Shown: positions 32,021 to 41,687, counted from the stretch's first letter. The stretch: 53,138 nucleotides of DNA from CAG-390 sp045546615 (GCA_045546615.1 JAZQDD010000022.1:1-53138); one strand, 5' to 3'. Numbers and translations are program-made. Notes: generated by a model not told the origin, from the sequence alone.

Positions 32021-33802
32021 TTAATTTATCATCTCGAACTGTGCGCCGTAAAGCTCCGCATAAAAGCCGTTTTTAGCCATAAGCTCATCATGGCTTCCCT
32101 CCTCCACTATCTTGCCGTCGCGCATAACAAGTATCTTGTCAGCATTCTTGATAGTGTTGAGTCTATGAGCAACTATGAAAGACGTTCTGCCGCGCATCAT
32201 CTCGGCAAAGGCATCTTGAATCTTTATCTCGGTGCGAGTGTCGATTGACGAGGTAGCTTCATCAAGAATGGGCATCGGCGGAAGTGAAAGCATAACTCTT
32301 GCAATACACAACAGCTGTATCTGTCCCGCGGACAGTACACTTCCATCCTCTCCAAGAGGCGTGTCGTAGCCTTGAGGCAGACGCATGATAAACTTATGGG
32401 CGTGAGCCGCCTTTGCCGCGGCTATAATTTCCTCATCCGTTGCATCGGGCTTACCCATGACTATATTTTCCCGCACACTTCCCGACGAGAGCCAAGTGTC
32501 CTGAAGCACCATTCCGAAGCACGCGCGAATATCTCTGCGCGAAATTTTTGATATATCCTTACCGTCGACGCTAATGCTTCCGTCCGTCGTATCGTAAAAG
32601 CGCATAAGGAGGTTTATAAGCGTGGTCTTTCCGCATCCCGTAGGGCCGACGATGGCGATGCGCTGTCCCGACAATGCCTTAAAATTGATGTTCTCCATAA
32701 ACGCCTCATCGGTATAACTGAAAGCAACGTCGCGTGCCTCAAGCTCGCCTTTCACCTCTGCGGGGGAAATAACGAGAGCATCCGCGGGAGCATCCTCCTC
32801 CTGTGCGGCATCAAGGAACTCAAACACACGCATGGCAGATGCAAGCGAGCTTTGGAGCTCGGCAAGCACGCCGGAAAGCTCGTTGAAGGGCTTTGCGTAA
32901 TTTTGCGAATAAGTCAGAAGGCAGGATATCTGTCCCGCGCTGATCGCTCCGCCGCTTGCTATGGAAAGAAGCGCGCCGACAAGGGCAACACCGCCGTAGA
33001 TAAGGCTATTTACATATCGCGTGGCGGGGTTAGTTATGGACGAGTAGAACACGGCGCGCGTGGCGGTTTGGCGGTAATCATCGTTTATTTTGTCAAATTC
33101 CGCAAGGCTTGCCGCCTCGTGCGAAAATACGCTGATGACCTCTCTGCCGGCTACCGCCTCGTCAATGAGGGCGGTCTGCTTTGCCGTTATCGCTGATTTC
33201 TTACCAAAAAGGGAGAAAGTTCGGTTAGCGATAAAGGTAGCCACAAACATCGACATCGGGGTGAGAATACCAACAACAAGCGCAATTACAGGATTTATAA
33301 ATACCATAAATCCAAGGGTAATAACAATGCCTATAACGCTTGAATACAGGTCGATAATTCCCGTCATAAGTCCCTCGGAAAGCCTGTCTGTGTCAGCTAT
33401 AACGCGCGAGAGGATGTCGCCGCTTTTATGTGAGTCAAGATACGAAAGCGGAAGCCTTTGTATCTTTCGGATGCAGGCGGCTCTTATGTTGTGCGTGATC
33501 GAGGCGCTGATGCGCTGTCCGACGAGTCTTACAACCCAATCAAGGAGTGCGCCACCCACGGCAAGCGCAAGCATGATGGGCAAAAGCGCAAGAATACCTT
33601 CGACATCAACATTTCCTTTACCTATGGCAAGGTCGATAGCATCTCCGACAAGCATCGGGATATAATGCGCCATAATACTTGATGCTGCGGCAAAGATAAA
33701 CGCGATGATGAAAAACACGAGATACGGTCTTGCAAACCTTAAGAGCCTTCGAGTGGTAGCACGTCTTTGCTCGGGGGTGAGGATGGATTTCTTTTTAGCC
33801 AT
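32021..33802 (-). CDS. Heterodimeric ABC exporter subunit, catalytic-glutamate half
   Basis: A 593-residue type IV ABC exporter half: six membrane helices in residues ~1-320 and a C-terminal ATPase. Walker A is GPTGCGKTT, Walker B ends ILDEATSSID with the catalytic glutamate, and the switch histidine is present (IVAHRLNTI). The signature is altered to LSAGQIQLL instead of LSGGQ. This combination is the classic partner of a degenerate half in heterodimeric exporters such as TM287/288. ATG 33802 follows GGAGG and overlaps the upstream subunit by 8 bp; an earlier in-frame start at 33931 would lie deep in that gene. The substrate is unknown; drugs, lipids or peptides are typical. Confidence 0.92.
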   Translation of the reverse strand: MAKKKSILTPEQRRATTRRLLRFARPYLVFFIIAFIFAAASSIMAHYIPMLVGDAIDLAIGKGNVDVEGILALLPIMLALAVGGALLDWVVRLVGQRISASITHNIRAACIRKIQRLPLSYLDSHKSGDILSRVIADTDRLSEGLMTGIIDLYSSVIGIVITLGFMVFINPVIALVVGILTPMSMFVATFIANRTFSLFGKKSAITAKQTALIDEAVAGREVISVFSHEAASLAEFDKINDDYRQTATRAVFYSSITNPATRYVNSLIYGGVALVGALLSIASGGAISAGQISCLLTYSQNYAKPFNELSGVLAELQSSLASAMRVFEFLDAAQEEDAPADALVISPAEVKGELEARDVAFSYTDEAFMENINFKALSGQRIAIVGPTGCGKTTLINLLMRFYDTTDGSISVDGKDISKISRRDIRACFGMVLQDTWLSSGSVRENIVMGKPDATDEEIIAAAKAAHAHKFIMRLPQGYDTPLGEDGSVLSAGQIQLLCIARVMLSLPPMPILDEATSSIDTRTEIKIQDAFAEMMRGRTSFIVAHRLNTIKNADKILVMRDGKIVEEGSHDELMAKNGFYAELYGAQFEMIN

Positions 33803-35522
33803 TGTTCTGTCCTCCCTCTCCGTATTGCGAGAAATATATCTCGCGGTAAACATCGCAATTTGCAAGGAGACTATCATGCGCGCCGAGTCCGGCGACGTCG
33901 CCCGCATCAAGCACAAGTATCTGCTCCGCATTCATAACAGAGGATGGTCTTTGCGATACAATGATAGTTGCGGGGTGATAATCGAGCGATGAGATATTGG
34001 TGCGCACCTTAAGGTCGGTGGCATAGTCAAGCGCTGAAAAGCTATCGTCAAGAATAAGGATTTGAGGCTTGCGCACCAGCGCGCGCGCAATAGTGAGCCT
34101 TTGGCGCTGACCGCCCGAAAAATTCGAGCCGCCCTGCTCCACAGGGATATCAATGCCTCCCTTTTCCTCAACAAAGCCGAGAGCATCAGCGGCAAGGAGT
34201 GCCGCCTTTATTTCCTCGTCGGTGGCATCAGCCTTTCCCCAACGAATATTCTCCGCAACCGTTCCCGAAAAGAGCCTTGCGCTCTGTAAAACCACGGCTA
34301 TTCGCCCTCTCAATTCAGCAAGCGGAAGCTCCTTGACGTTTACGCCGCAGAATAACACCTCTCCGCCCGTTACGTCATACATTCGCGGTATAAGGTCTAC
34401 AAGCGTAGTCTTACCCGATCCCGTACCGCCAAGTATTCCGACAGTTTCGCCCGATTTTAGCGCAAAGCTAACGTCGGTGAGCGACTCGCCCGACGCAGAA
34501 CGATATTTAAAGGATACGCCTTTAAGCTCAAGCAGAGGAGCTCCATCCTTGAGTTGGGGCATCTTTTCCGGAGATTCCTCCGTTGGCAGAGAGAGTGTAT
34601 TGCTTATTCGCTCGGCACAAGCGGCGGATTTTGTAAGCGTAACGATGAGATTGGCAAGCTTGATAAGCTCCACAAGTATCATCGTCATATACTGATATAT
34701 CGCAAAAAGATCGCCCTGACTGATCCTTCCGCTATCAACGGCGAGAGTGCCGTTTTTAACGAGCATTATAATAGCTATATTGACTATAACGTAAGTCAAG
34801 GGATTAAGCAAGGCAGAAATACCCGATGCAAACACGGTCTTTTTCTTATGCTCGTCATTTGCCCTGTCAAAAGCCTCGATCTGTTCTTCCTCGTGTCTGA
34901 AAGCGCGTATAACACGCACACCGCGAAGATTGTTGCGAGTGTGGCGGGTAAGTATGTCAAGCTTTGCCTGCACCCTTGAAAACAGCGGAATTCCCCAAAG
35001 AATTATGGCAAAGATGATGACGGCAAGCACGGGAACTGCCGCAAGGAAAATAAGCGCGATCTGCCAATCGCTCAAAAACGCCATGATCACCGCACCGAAA
35101 ACGATAAAAGGAGAGCGCAAAAGTAGGCGCAGTCCTATATTTATTCCGTTTTGAAGCCTGTCTACGTCGGCGGTGAGGCGTGTCAGCAAGGTTGCCGAGC
35201 CGAGCGCATCAGACTCCGCGCGAGGCAACGCGAGCGTCCTCTTGTAAAGATCGCGGCGCACAGCGCAGGAAAAACCGACGGCGGCTTTTGCCGAAAAATA
35301 CTGTGAGGTGATAGAAACGGCAACGCCAATCGTGCCAAAAAGCACCATAAATCCGCACATTTGCCACACGTATGAGCTACGCCCTTGCGCGATTCCGACG
35401 TCAATGATCTCTGCTACAAACAGCGGTATCATAAGCTCAAGCAGTGCCTCGAGCATCTTCATAAATGGGGCGGCAATCGCCTCACGCCGATATCCCTTAA
35501 AATACTTCCATAATTTTGACAT
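33795..35522 (-). CDS. Heterodimeric ABC exporter subunit, degenerate-site half
   Basis: A 575-residue exporter half with six membrane helices and a C-terminal ATPase. Walker A is GGTGSGKTT and the signature is canonical (FSGGQRQRL), but the catalytic glutamate is replaced by aspartate (LILDDSFSALD) and the switch histidine by glutamine (IVSQRPSSV). These substitutions mark one inactive ATP site, so the protein must pair with the downstream subunit. GGAGATAAAA precedes ATG 35522. It lies 53 bp after the epimerase gene and may share its transcript, hinting at export of a cell-envelope precursor, though drug export is as likely. Confidence 0.92.
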   Translation of the reverse strand: MSKLWKYFKGYRREAIAAPFMKMLEALLELMIPLFVAEIIDVGIAQGRSSYVWQMCGFMVLFGTIGVAVSITSQYFSAKAAVGFSCAVRRDLYKRTLALPRAESDALGSATLLTRLTADVDRLQNGINIGLRLLLRSPFIVFGAVIMAFLSDWQIALIFLAAVPVLAVIIFAIILWGIPLFSRVQAKLDILTRHTRNNLRGVRVIRAFRHEEEQIEAFDRANDEHKKKTVFASGISALLNPLTYVIVNIAIIMLVKNGTLAVDSGRISQGDLFAIYQYMTMILVELIKLANLIVTLTKSAACAERISNTLSLPTEESPEKMPQLKDGAPLLELKGVSFKYRSASGESLTDVSFALKSGETVGILGGTGSGKTTLVDLIPRMYDVTGGEVLFCGVNVKELPLAELRGRIAVVLQSARLFSGTVAENIRWGKADATDEEIKAALLAADALGFVEEKGGIDIPVEQGGSNFSGGQRQRLTIARALVRKPQILILDDSFSALDYATDLKVRTNISSLDYHPATIIVSQRPSSVMNAEQILVLDAGDVAGLGAHDSLLANCDVYREIYFSQYGEGGQNNG

Positions 35523-35575
35523 TTTTATCTCCGATAGACTTTTTATCTTTTCAATTACATCAAAAAACGTTTATG

Positions 35576-36679
35576 CTAATTTTTCGATTGAAGAATATCA
35601 GCTATACGCTTGCAGGCAAAACCGTCTCCATAGGGATTTTTTGCTCTCGCCATGCTGTTATATACGTCACTATTTTCAAGCAAAAGCTTAAAGCTCTCGT
35701 AAATCATTTGCTCGTTTGTTCCAACGAGTTTAAGTGTGCCCGCTTCGATCCCCTCGGGTCTTTCGGACGTGTTTCTCATAACCAAAACGGGCTTACCCAA
35801 AACAGGAGCTTCCTCCTGAATTCCTCCGCTATCCGTTAAAACCAAAAAGCTACGGGCGAGAAAATTGTGAAAATCCAAAACTTCGAGCGGCTCTATAATG
35901 TGTATACGCTCACAGTTCCCGAGTTCTTCATAAGCCGCTTCCCTAACCAGCGGGTTGGTGTGGATCGGGTAGATCACCTTAACGTCTTTGTACTCGTCCA
36001 CAATGCGGCGAATGGCACGGAACATATTATGTAGAGGTATGCCTATATTTTCGCGTCGGTGCGCCGTAAGCAAAACCAAGCGGCTTCCCTTTGCCCATTC
36101 GAGTTCGGGATGGGAATAATCCTCAACAACAGTAGTTTTCATCGCATCGATAGCTGTGTTTCCTGTCACATAAATGCTGCTCTCATTAATTCCCTCTTTA
36201 AGCAGGTTGGCTTTACAAAGCTCCGTGGGAGCAAAATGGTATTTGCAAATTATAGAAACAGCACGGCGGTTAAATTCCTCGGGATATGGGCTGAATGCAT
36301 CGTAAGTCCGAAGCCCTGCCTCCACGTGTCCAACATAGATCTGCTTATAGAAGCAAGCCAATGCGGCGGCAAACGTGGTGGACGTGTCGCCATGAACCAA
36401 AACGATATCAGGCTTAACCTCATCCAAAACATCTCCAATAGCGTTCAAAATATTAGTAGTGATATCAAACAACGTTTGATTATCTTTCATTATAGATAAA
36501 TCGTAATCCGGAACAACGCCAAAGGCTTTCAACACTTGGTCTAACATTTGACGGTGCTGACCCGTAACGCAGACTATCGTTTTTATGTTTTTTACGGCTC
36601 TCAACTCATTTACGAGGGGACACATTTTGATCGCCTCGGGACGAGTACCGAAAACAAACATTATTGTTTTCATAATCAC
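35576..36679 (-). CDS. wecB: UDP-N-acetylglucosamine 2-epimerase (non-hydrolysing)
   Basis: A 367-residue epimerase converting UDP-GlcNAc to UDP-ManNAc, used for teichoic acid linkage units and exopolysaccharides. Family signatures: FGTRPEAIKM at the start, VHGDTSTT, GHVEAGLRT, and the UDP-binding LTDSGGIQEEA near residue 295. GTG 36679 is favoured as start because AAAGGA is 7 bases upstream; the ATG at 36673 would be 13 bases away. It follows the sugar transferase gene by 39 bp, consistent with a joint role in glycan synthesis. Confidence 0.95.
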   Translation of the reverse strand: MIMKTIMFVFGTRPEAIKMCPLVNELRAVKNIKTIVCVTGQHRQMLDQVLKAFGVVPDYDLSIMKDNQTLFDITTNILNAIGDVLDEVKPDIVLVHGDTSTTFAAALACFYKQIYVGHVEAGLRTYDAFSPYPEEFNRRAVSIICKYHFAPTELCKANLLKEGINESSIYVTGNTAIDAMKTTVVEDYSHPELEWAKGSRLVLLTAHRRENIGIPLHNMFRAIRRIVDEYKDVKVIYPIHTNPLVREAAYEELGNCERIHIIEPLEVLDFHNFLARSFLVLTDSGGIQEEAPVLGKPVLVMRNTSERPEGIEAGTLKLVGTNEQMIYESFKLLLENSDVYNSMARAKNPYGDGFACKRIADILQSKN

Positions 36680-36718
36680 TATGTTATCCTTTCGTAATTT
36701 GATTTTTTACCTTATATA

Positions 36719-37363
36719 TCAGTCTTGATTATTTTTCGGTTGCGGCATACTTGGCTCGTCCGCCGCACCCTCGATAACGCCATCAAACCTTAACACACTC
36801 CCGATAGTTCCAAAAAAGCACTTTACATCCATAACAAAACCTTTAAAGCGACCTGCATTCAAAGCGTTAACATAGTCTCCGTCAAGTCTCGCTTTAGTCG
36901 CGACATCTATCTCATCTCTGCCGTTGATCTGCGCCCAGCCCGTAAGCCCCGGCTTGATATCATTGGCTCCGTATTTGTCGCGCTCCGAGATAAGGTCGTA
37001 ATAGTTCCACAAAGCAGGGCGCGGACCTACAATACTCATTGAGCCGCCCAAAATATTAAAAAGCTGCGGAAGCTCATCAATGGAAGTCTTGCGAATCAAG
37101 CGTTGCCATTTAGTAAGTGTAAACGTCTCTGTCCGTAATTCGTGCTTTGGGATATCGCACGGGGCGCTCATGGGCATGGACCTGAATTTTATAATATAAA
37201 AATATTTTTTCCCTTTTGCAATTCTTTTTTGCTTGAAGAATACAGGCCCTGCGGAATCAAGTTTGATGATAACACCGATCACTATCATTGGGACTGCCAA
37301 AACAACTATTCCCGCAAAAGATAGCACTACATCAATAAGTCTTTTAAAAAAATGCTTATACAT
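36719..37363 (-). CDS. Undecaprenyl-phosphate sugar-1-phosphate transferase (PglC/WcaJ family)
   Basis: A 214-residue monotopic/small phosphoglycosyl transferase that loads the first sugar phosphate onto undecaprenyl phosphate. An N-terminal hydrophobic segment (about 12-35) is followed by the family motifs KFRSM, TSIDELPQLFN, SIVGPRP and KPGLTGWAQI. The catalytic Asp-Glu pair lies in the IDELPQ motif. The length is that of the minimal PglC type without the N-terminal CoA-binding-like domain. It starts the operon with wecB; no further glycosyltransferases are in the window, so the glycan is unknown. Confidence 0.93.
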   Translation of the reverse strand: MYKHFFKRLIDVVLSFAGIVVLAVPMIVIGVIIKLDSAGPVFFKQKRIAKGKKYFYIIKFRSMPMSAPCDIPKHELRTETFTLTKWQRLIRKTSIDELPQLFNILGGSMSIVGPRPALWNYYDLISERDKYGANDIKPGLTGWAQINGRDEIDVATKARLDGDYVNALNAGRFKGFVMDVKCFFGTIGSVLRFDGVIEGAADEPSMPQPKNNQD

Positions 37364-37488
37364 AACGCAACTTCACGCTCCACAGTAAATGGGACAAGCA
37401 CACTGCCGTTCTCCACAAAATTCCGAGCTGATATGAGCATTGAGAACATACATGATTTCTCTCTGCTCAAAATACAAAAGTTTATTTT

Positions 37489-37517
37489 ATTATACTATAA
37501 ATGCCAAAATAAATCAA
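37489..37517 (-). promoter_or_regulatory. Promoter of the sugar transferase-wecB operon
   Basis: Minus-strand TTGATT (37517-37512), 17-bp spacer, TATAAT (37494-37489). It implies a leader of roughly 120 nt before the first start codon. Confidence 0.7.
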
Positions 37518-37562
37518 TATAAAAAATCAAAAACACGAGAGTGTCGAATTTCTTTGCACATT

Positions 37563-37591
37563 GAAAAGGGGCTGCGCTTCAACGCAGCCCC
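37563..37591 (-). terminator. Terminator of the SNF2-SPFH-TPM operon
   Basis: GGGGCTGCG (37568-37576) pairs with CGCAGCCCC (37583-37591); on the minus strand TTTT follows. It separates this operon from the sugar transferase promoter. The rest of 37364-37640 shows nothing else. Confidence 0.85.
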
Positions 37592-37640
37592 GACAAACAC
37601 ATAATAGGTTGAGAAATCAAGAAATAAACGATCTTATCTG

Positions 37641-38393
37641 CTAAAACTTTCCTCCGCCCGAGTTATGCGACGAGCCCGACGAGGAACGGGATGATGAACT
37701 GCTTTCCTTCTTGCGGCGGTTTACAACCTTGTAAAGATAGAAATCGTTTGAATACGTTACCTGCATACTATCAGCTTTCGTATACTGAGTCGCACCGAGC
37801 TGTTTTCGCACAGATTTGAGTTGTCCTCTCCAAATGCCCGTTATAATGAAAGCGATCACAAGACCGACAACAATGCTGATAACAAGGTTCTTAACAAATT
37901 CAAAGGGGAAACCGTTGATCTCGCCATTGATCTGATATTCGCATTCATCAACAAAGGTATGGAATGCATCTGCATATTCACCGTCGCTCAAATCGGGGAC
38001 TATCGTGTCACCGATATCATCAATATCCTCGGTGCTGATGGCTGCCGCTCCCAATCCGAAGGAATCAATGCGCCAGTCGCGCTCTTCCATGCAGATAAAC
38101 AGCTGTACACCGTCACATTTTTCGCCATATCCAAATCCCGAAGATTTATAATATCGCACTGCAAAATCCGCCACAGATGTGCCTCCTGTGGAATCAAAAG
38201 TTGCGATTACGATATCTACTTTGTATTTTTCGCTCACCTCATTCATGCGCTTCAACAAAGCTTTTTCTTCCGCCTCTGTCAACAGGTCTGCCCTATCTGA
38301 AAGTCTGGACGGTTCCAAATCTACCGCAAAAGCGGAGATAGAAAAAGCAAGGCACAAAATGAAAGCAAACATCACGCTTAAAATTTTTTTCAT
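37641..38393 (-). CDS. TPM-domain membrane protein (YdjH/YgcG-like)
   Basis: A 250-residue protein: signal peptide 1-23, an extracytoplasmic TPM domain at about 25-155 (DRADLLTEAEEKAL, WRIDSFGLGAAA), a membrane helix at ~168-188 and a cytosolic tail that ends in a Ser-rich stretch and GGGKF. TPM domains are linked with membrane stress and photosystem repair; in B. subtilis YdjH of the pspA-ydjGHI operon has the same layout. It is the last gene of this operon, 12 bp after the zinc-ribbon gene. The start has a GGAGG site. Confidence 0.88.
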   Translation of the reverse strand: MKKILSVMFAFILCLAFSISAFAVDLEPSRLSDRADLLTEAEEKALLKRMNEVSEKYKVDIVIATFDSTGGTSVADFAVRYYKSSGFGYGEKCDGVQLFICMEERDWRIDSFGLGAAAISTEDIDDIGDTIVPDLSDGEYADAFHTFVDECEYQINGEINGFPFEFVKNLVISIVVGLVIAFIITGIWRGQLKSVRKQLGATQYTKADSMQVTYSNDFYLYKVVNRRKKESSSSSRSSSGSSHNSGGGKF

Positions 38394-38405
38394 CGTCGCA
38401 CCTCC

Positions 38406-39491
38406 TTAAAAAAGCCACAATAGATAGGAAATAGCAAAAGCGGCAGCACCTATCGCCCCGGTCAATCCCCAGAGCCACTTTTTATAGGCTTTTTTGTCCA
38501 AAGGAAGATCACCCGCGAACTTTCCTGTTTGTCCGTTCATGGCAAACATATATTTATTTCCGTTCCACGAGGTGTTTAAAAGCCACACGGGGTAAAGCGC
38601 GTATTTTGCAACACCGTTTTGTAAATTAATAGTGCTTGACTGAGGAATGACAGTTGCATATCCCTGCACCGTAGATGCAAAAGCATCCTCGGTGCTTTTT
38701 TTGATCCTCTCGTTAGCTCTGTCAATGCTTTGTTCAGAGTCCACGTCATACTTGTCGGCAAGGTAGCCTGCAAGATAGGCGGTCTGGAAATCCACCGCGC
38801 CTGAAAAATCGAAGGGCTCTATCGATTCCATCAAGGTATCGTCCATCTTGCTTGAGCCATCCACGGGAACTCGCTCAAACCCAATATTTCCGCGCCTTAT
38901 TACAGAATAAAAGCTGGTTTCGGTATAGCGATAATTACTGTCGCTCCATGAGCGTACGCGAGTTGCCTTGTAACGGATATTTGCATTTGCATCGGCATCG
39001 AAGAGCCATACGGGAACGTATACTCCCTTCACCTCATCGATGTGATTTTGATCCGCAAACACCTTTGGCAAGAGACGCTTACCCGAGTAATGCTTTTTAA
39101 GCGCTTCCACAGCCGCTTTTTTATCATACTTAAACGGAATCACATAATCGGGCTTCAGCGCTCCTGCAAACTGTCCCATCATAACCACGGGATTTCCACA
39201 GAAAGGACAGCTTGTTGCGGCGGTAGTTTCATCTCCTACGATCTCGCCGCCGCAGGATTTGCAAGAGTATACGCGAAGGTCTTCCGTTTCCCCCTCCTGC
39301 CATTCGCTTCCTGCCGCGGTATCCCAATTCATATCATCGGCTTGCTCGCTTTTAAGCTGTTCGTCATAAGATGCAAGCGTCTCCATTTCAAATTCCGTAT
39401 CGCAGTACGGGCATTTCATCTTCTGCAAACTGCTGTCAAACTCAATAGCACCGTCACAGCACGGACATTTATATTGCTGCAATACTGACAT
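38406..39491 (-). CDS. TFIIB-type zinc-ribbon membrane protein (YdjG-like)
   Basis: A 361-residue protein with two zinc ribbons (Cys9/Cys12 with Cys27/Cys30, then VYSCKSCGGE with TSCPFCGNP at ~75-97), a ~220-residue domain of mixed strands and helices (VIPFKYDKKAAVEALKKHY, YVPVWLFDA, YPVWLLNTSW) and a single C-terminal membrane helix (~342-361). The domain order matches bacterial TFIIB-type zinc-ribbon proteins such as YdjG. No enzymatic motif is seen; it is likely an adaptor that links the SPFH protein to the membrane. It is part of the operon between the SPFH and TPM genes. Confidence 0.83.
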   Translation of the reverse strand: MSVLQQYKCPCCDGAIEFDSSLQKMKCPYCDTEFEMETLASYDEQLKSEQADDMNWDTAAGSEWQEGETEDLRVYSCKSCGGEIVGDETTAATSCPFCGNPVVMMGQFAGALKPDYVIPFKYDKKAAVEALKKHYSGKRLLPKVFADQNHIDEVKGVYVPVWLFDADANANIRYKATRVRSWSDSNYRYTETSFYSVIRRGNIGFERVPVDGSSKMDDTLMESIEPFDFSGAVDFQTAYLAGYLADKYDVDSEQSIDRANERIKKSTEDAFASTVQGYATVIPQSSTINLQNGVAKYALYPVWLLNTSWNGNKYMFAMNGQTGKFAGDLPLDKKAYKKWLWGLTGAIGAAAFAISYLLWLF

Positions 39492-39560
39492 TAACGCATC
39501 TCCTTTACATAAAGTTAGATTGTTTTAATGTTGAGGTGATATCTCTTTTTCCGCTCTTGC

Positions 39561-40976
39561 TTAAACGATATCACCGTTATCAAACGGATCACCGCACTCG
39601 GGGCAGAACTTGGGCGCCTTTGTAGGATCGGTAGGTTGCCAGCCGCACTTGTCACACTTATATTGGGGAACACCCGCCGGCTTCTTACTGCCGCAATTCT
39701 GGCAGAATTTACCCGTATTTACCGCACCGCAGGAGCAAGTCCAACCTGCTTCCTCTGCCGGCTTGGGGCTTCCGCACTCGGGGCAGAACTTACCCGTTGC
39801 GGTAGTTCCGCAAGCGCATTTCCAACCGCCCGCTACCTGAGGCTCGGGCTTCTTTGCACCGCATTCGGGACAGAATTTTCCAGTCGGAGTTGCACCGCAA
39901 GCGCACTTCCAACCATCATCAGCGGAAGCTTGCTCTGCTTGGCGTTGAGCATTCTGCTGTTGAGCTATGTTATAGAAGTTTTGTGCCGCCGCAAAGCCGC
40001 CGCCCGCAACTCCGCCTACCATTCCCATGCCCATGAAGCCTGTCGCCGCACCGGCTGTATTGCCGGCTGCCGCTTCCATGGCGTTAGCACTTGCGGTGGT
40101 CATTCGGCCCGCCATCATTGCCGCATTTGAGCCATAGGAGACTGCATCCTCCATCTCCTGGATCTTCTCCATATCCTCTTCATTCAAGGTTATGGGATTA
40201 ATGGCGATCTTTTCAACAGAAATACCGCGTGAATCTACCCATTCGCGCTGCAATGCATCATTCATTGCTTTTTTAAGCTCGTTTACCTTTCCGGGTATCT
40301 GCGCGGGACGCAGTTCCAGCTCAGCCAGTGCACCAAACGCAGGCTGCAGAGCAGATACGAACTCTGTCTTCATCTCCCCGTCGATCATGTCGCGGGTAAA
40401 CACGTGCTCTACATTGCCACATACCTTGGTGTAAAACAGCAGCGGGTTGGAGATGACATACGAATATGTACCGTTACAGCGGATATTAACAGTGCGGCTA
40501 AATCCAACACGCTTGTTCACCACCTCAAAGATGATCGGACTTGGCGTACCGAATTTATTGTCCATGATCTCTTTGGTATTAAAATAATACACTCTCTGGT
40601 CCTTTCCGGTATCTCCACCGTAGGTAAAACGCTTACCGATGGCCTTGAAAGTATTCTTGAGGCTCTCACCAAAAGAGCCTGCAAAAATGGAAGGCTCGGT
40701 AGAAGTGTCGTACGTATACTCACCGGGCTCGGCGCAAACCTCGACTACCTTTCCCTGCTCCACGATGATCATACATTGACCGTCAGCCACGGCAATACCC
40801 GAACCGTTGGAAATCACGTTGTCGCTTCCCTTGGTGTTAGAGCTACGGCCTGAAATTCTCTTTTGTCCCTTGATAACAAGGGTATTCATGTCCATTGCTT
40901 CGCAGTAGAAAAACTCCTTCCACTGATCTGCCAATACGCCGCCAACGGCGCCAATACCTGCTTTAATAAGTCCCAT
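39561..40976 (-). CDS. SPFH-domain protein with four C-terminal zinc ribbons (YdjI-like)
   Basis: A 471-residue protein. Residues ~30-290 form an SPFH (flotillin-like) domain of the YdjI / virion-core-protein type (GIAVADGQCMIIVEQGKVV, INPITLNEEDMEKIQEMED). An Ala/Gly/Met-rich linker with a Gln-rich coil follows, and residues ~355-471 hold four zinc ribbons: three of GWKCACG-x-TGKFCPECG form and a last YKCDKCG/KFCPECG. SPFH proteins assemble on membranes as oligomeric scaffolds. In B. subtilis YdjI cooperates with YdjG, YdjH and PspA; here no PspA is adjacent. The first codons MGLIKAGIG suggest a short amphipathic membrane anchor. Confidence 0.88.
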   Translation of the reverse strand: MGLIKAGIGAVGGVLADQWKEFFYCEAMDMNTLVIKGQKRISGRSSNTKGSDNVISNGSGIAVADGQCMIIVEQGKVVEVCAEPGEYTYDTSTEPSIFAGSFGESLKNTFKAIGKRFTYGGDTGKDQRVYYFNTKEIMDNKFGTPSPIIFEVVNKRVGFSRTVNIRCNGTYSYVISNPLLFYTKVCGNVEHVFTRDMIDGEMKTEFVSALQPAFGALAELELRPAQIPGKVNELKKAMNDALQREWVDSRGISVEKIAINPITLNEEDMEKIQEMEDAVSYGSNAAMMAGRMTTASANAMEAAAGNTAGAATGFMGMGMVGGVAGGGFAAAQNFYNIAQQQNAQRQAEQASADDGWKCACGATPTGKFCPECGAKKPEPQVAGGWKCACGTTATGKFCPECGSPKPAEEAGWTCSCGAVNTGKFCQNCGSKKPAGVPQYKCDKCGWQPTDPTKAPKFCPECGDPFDNGDIV

Positions 40977-40998
40977 GATAATTCTCCTTTATAAAATA

Positions 40999-41262
40999 TT
41001 ATTGTTTTTTTGAATAAGGGTTCTTGTTTTCTTTAGGCGGATCTTTTTGCGAACCGCAATCTGCCGCCCATCCCATAATCCACATACCCGTAAGTATACT
41101 TAAAATCCACAAGATCAAAGCACCAACAAACCACCAAATAGAAATATCCAGCCAAAAATGGAGCGCCAAAAGTATCCACGCGGGAATGCTCCACTCGGAA
41201 TTCAACATCAGATTGATGAACAAACACAACAAAAAGTTTCCGACGCGATTTGTTCGTCTCAT
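40999..41262 (-). CDS. Small two-helix membrane protein
   Basis: An 87-residue protein with two Trp-rich hydrophobic segments (about 26-42 and 45-65) and a charged, Lys/Pro-rich C-terminus ending NPYSKKQ. No family is recognised. Its ATG overlaps the stop of the upstream gene by 4 bp (ATGA) and it ends 22 bp before the SPFH gene, so it is likely a membrane component of the same complex. Confidence 0.65.
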   Translation of the reverse strand: MRRTNRVGNFLLCLFINLMLNSEWSIPAWILLALHFWLDISIWWFVGALILWILSILTGMWIMGWAADCGSQKDPPKENKNPYSKKQ

Positions 41263-41678
41263 TTTCCGATCAGCTCCTTTTTTAGCAGTTTCTTTAAATG
41301 CTCACGCTGCTCATAGTGAAGGGGTATTTTTCGCTCTTTTCCGTTCGGGAAGCTAAGCGTAATTGTAACCTGCGTGCCATCTGCCATGCCGATAAACTTT
41401 CTCATAGCACTATCCGCTTTATCAAGTGCCATTGTTTCTATGGCGAGGACCGTTTCCTGCGAAAGCTGCTTTGGTGCATTCACTCGGTACTCAATATCCT
41501 CATCGAAACAATATCCACTCAAAAACATACAGCCATCACAGTCACGTGTTAAGATAAAGTGACACCCCTCTCTCATAATTGAGGACGTAACGTGGTAGGT
41601 AATGCTTTGCCACGGTGTGGATTCCTTTCCTCGCCTGCCGAACAGCGTGCAAATCAAGTTCCGTATCCTACTGATCAC
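41259..41678 (-). CDS. Hypothetical protein in the SPFH operon
   Basis: A 139-residue soluble protein without recognised domain. It has a basic N-terminus (MISRIRNLICTLFGRRGKE) that could be amphipathic, three cysteines in CHFILTRDCDGCMF, and a charged C-terminus (HLKKLLKKELIGK). The start is GTG 41678 with a weak AGCAGG site; no ATG fits the frame. It lies 9 bp after the preceding gene and overlaps the next by 4 bp, which supports it being a real gene. Confidence 0.6.
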   Translation of the reverse strand: MISRIRNLICTLFGRRGKESTPWQSITYHVTSSIMREGCHFILTRDCDGCMFLSGYCFDEDIEYRVNAPKQLSQETVLAIETMALDKADSAMRKFIGMADGTQVTITLSFPNGKERKIPLHYEQREHLKKLLKKELIGK

Positions 41679-41687
41679 GCCTGCTTT

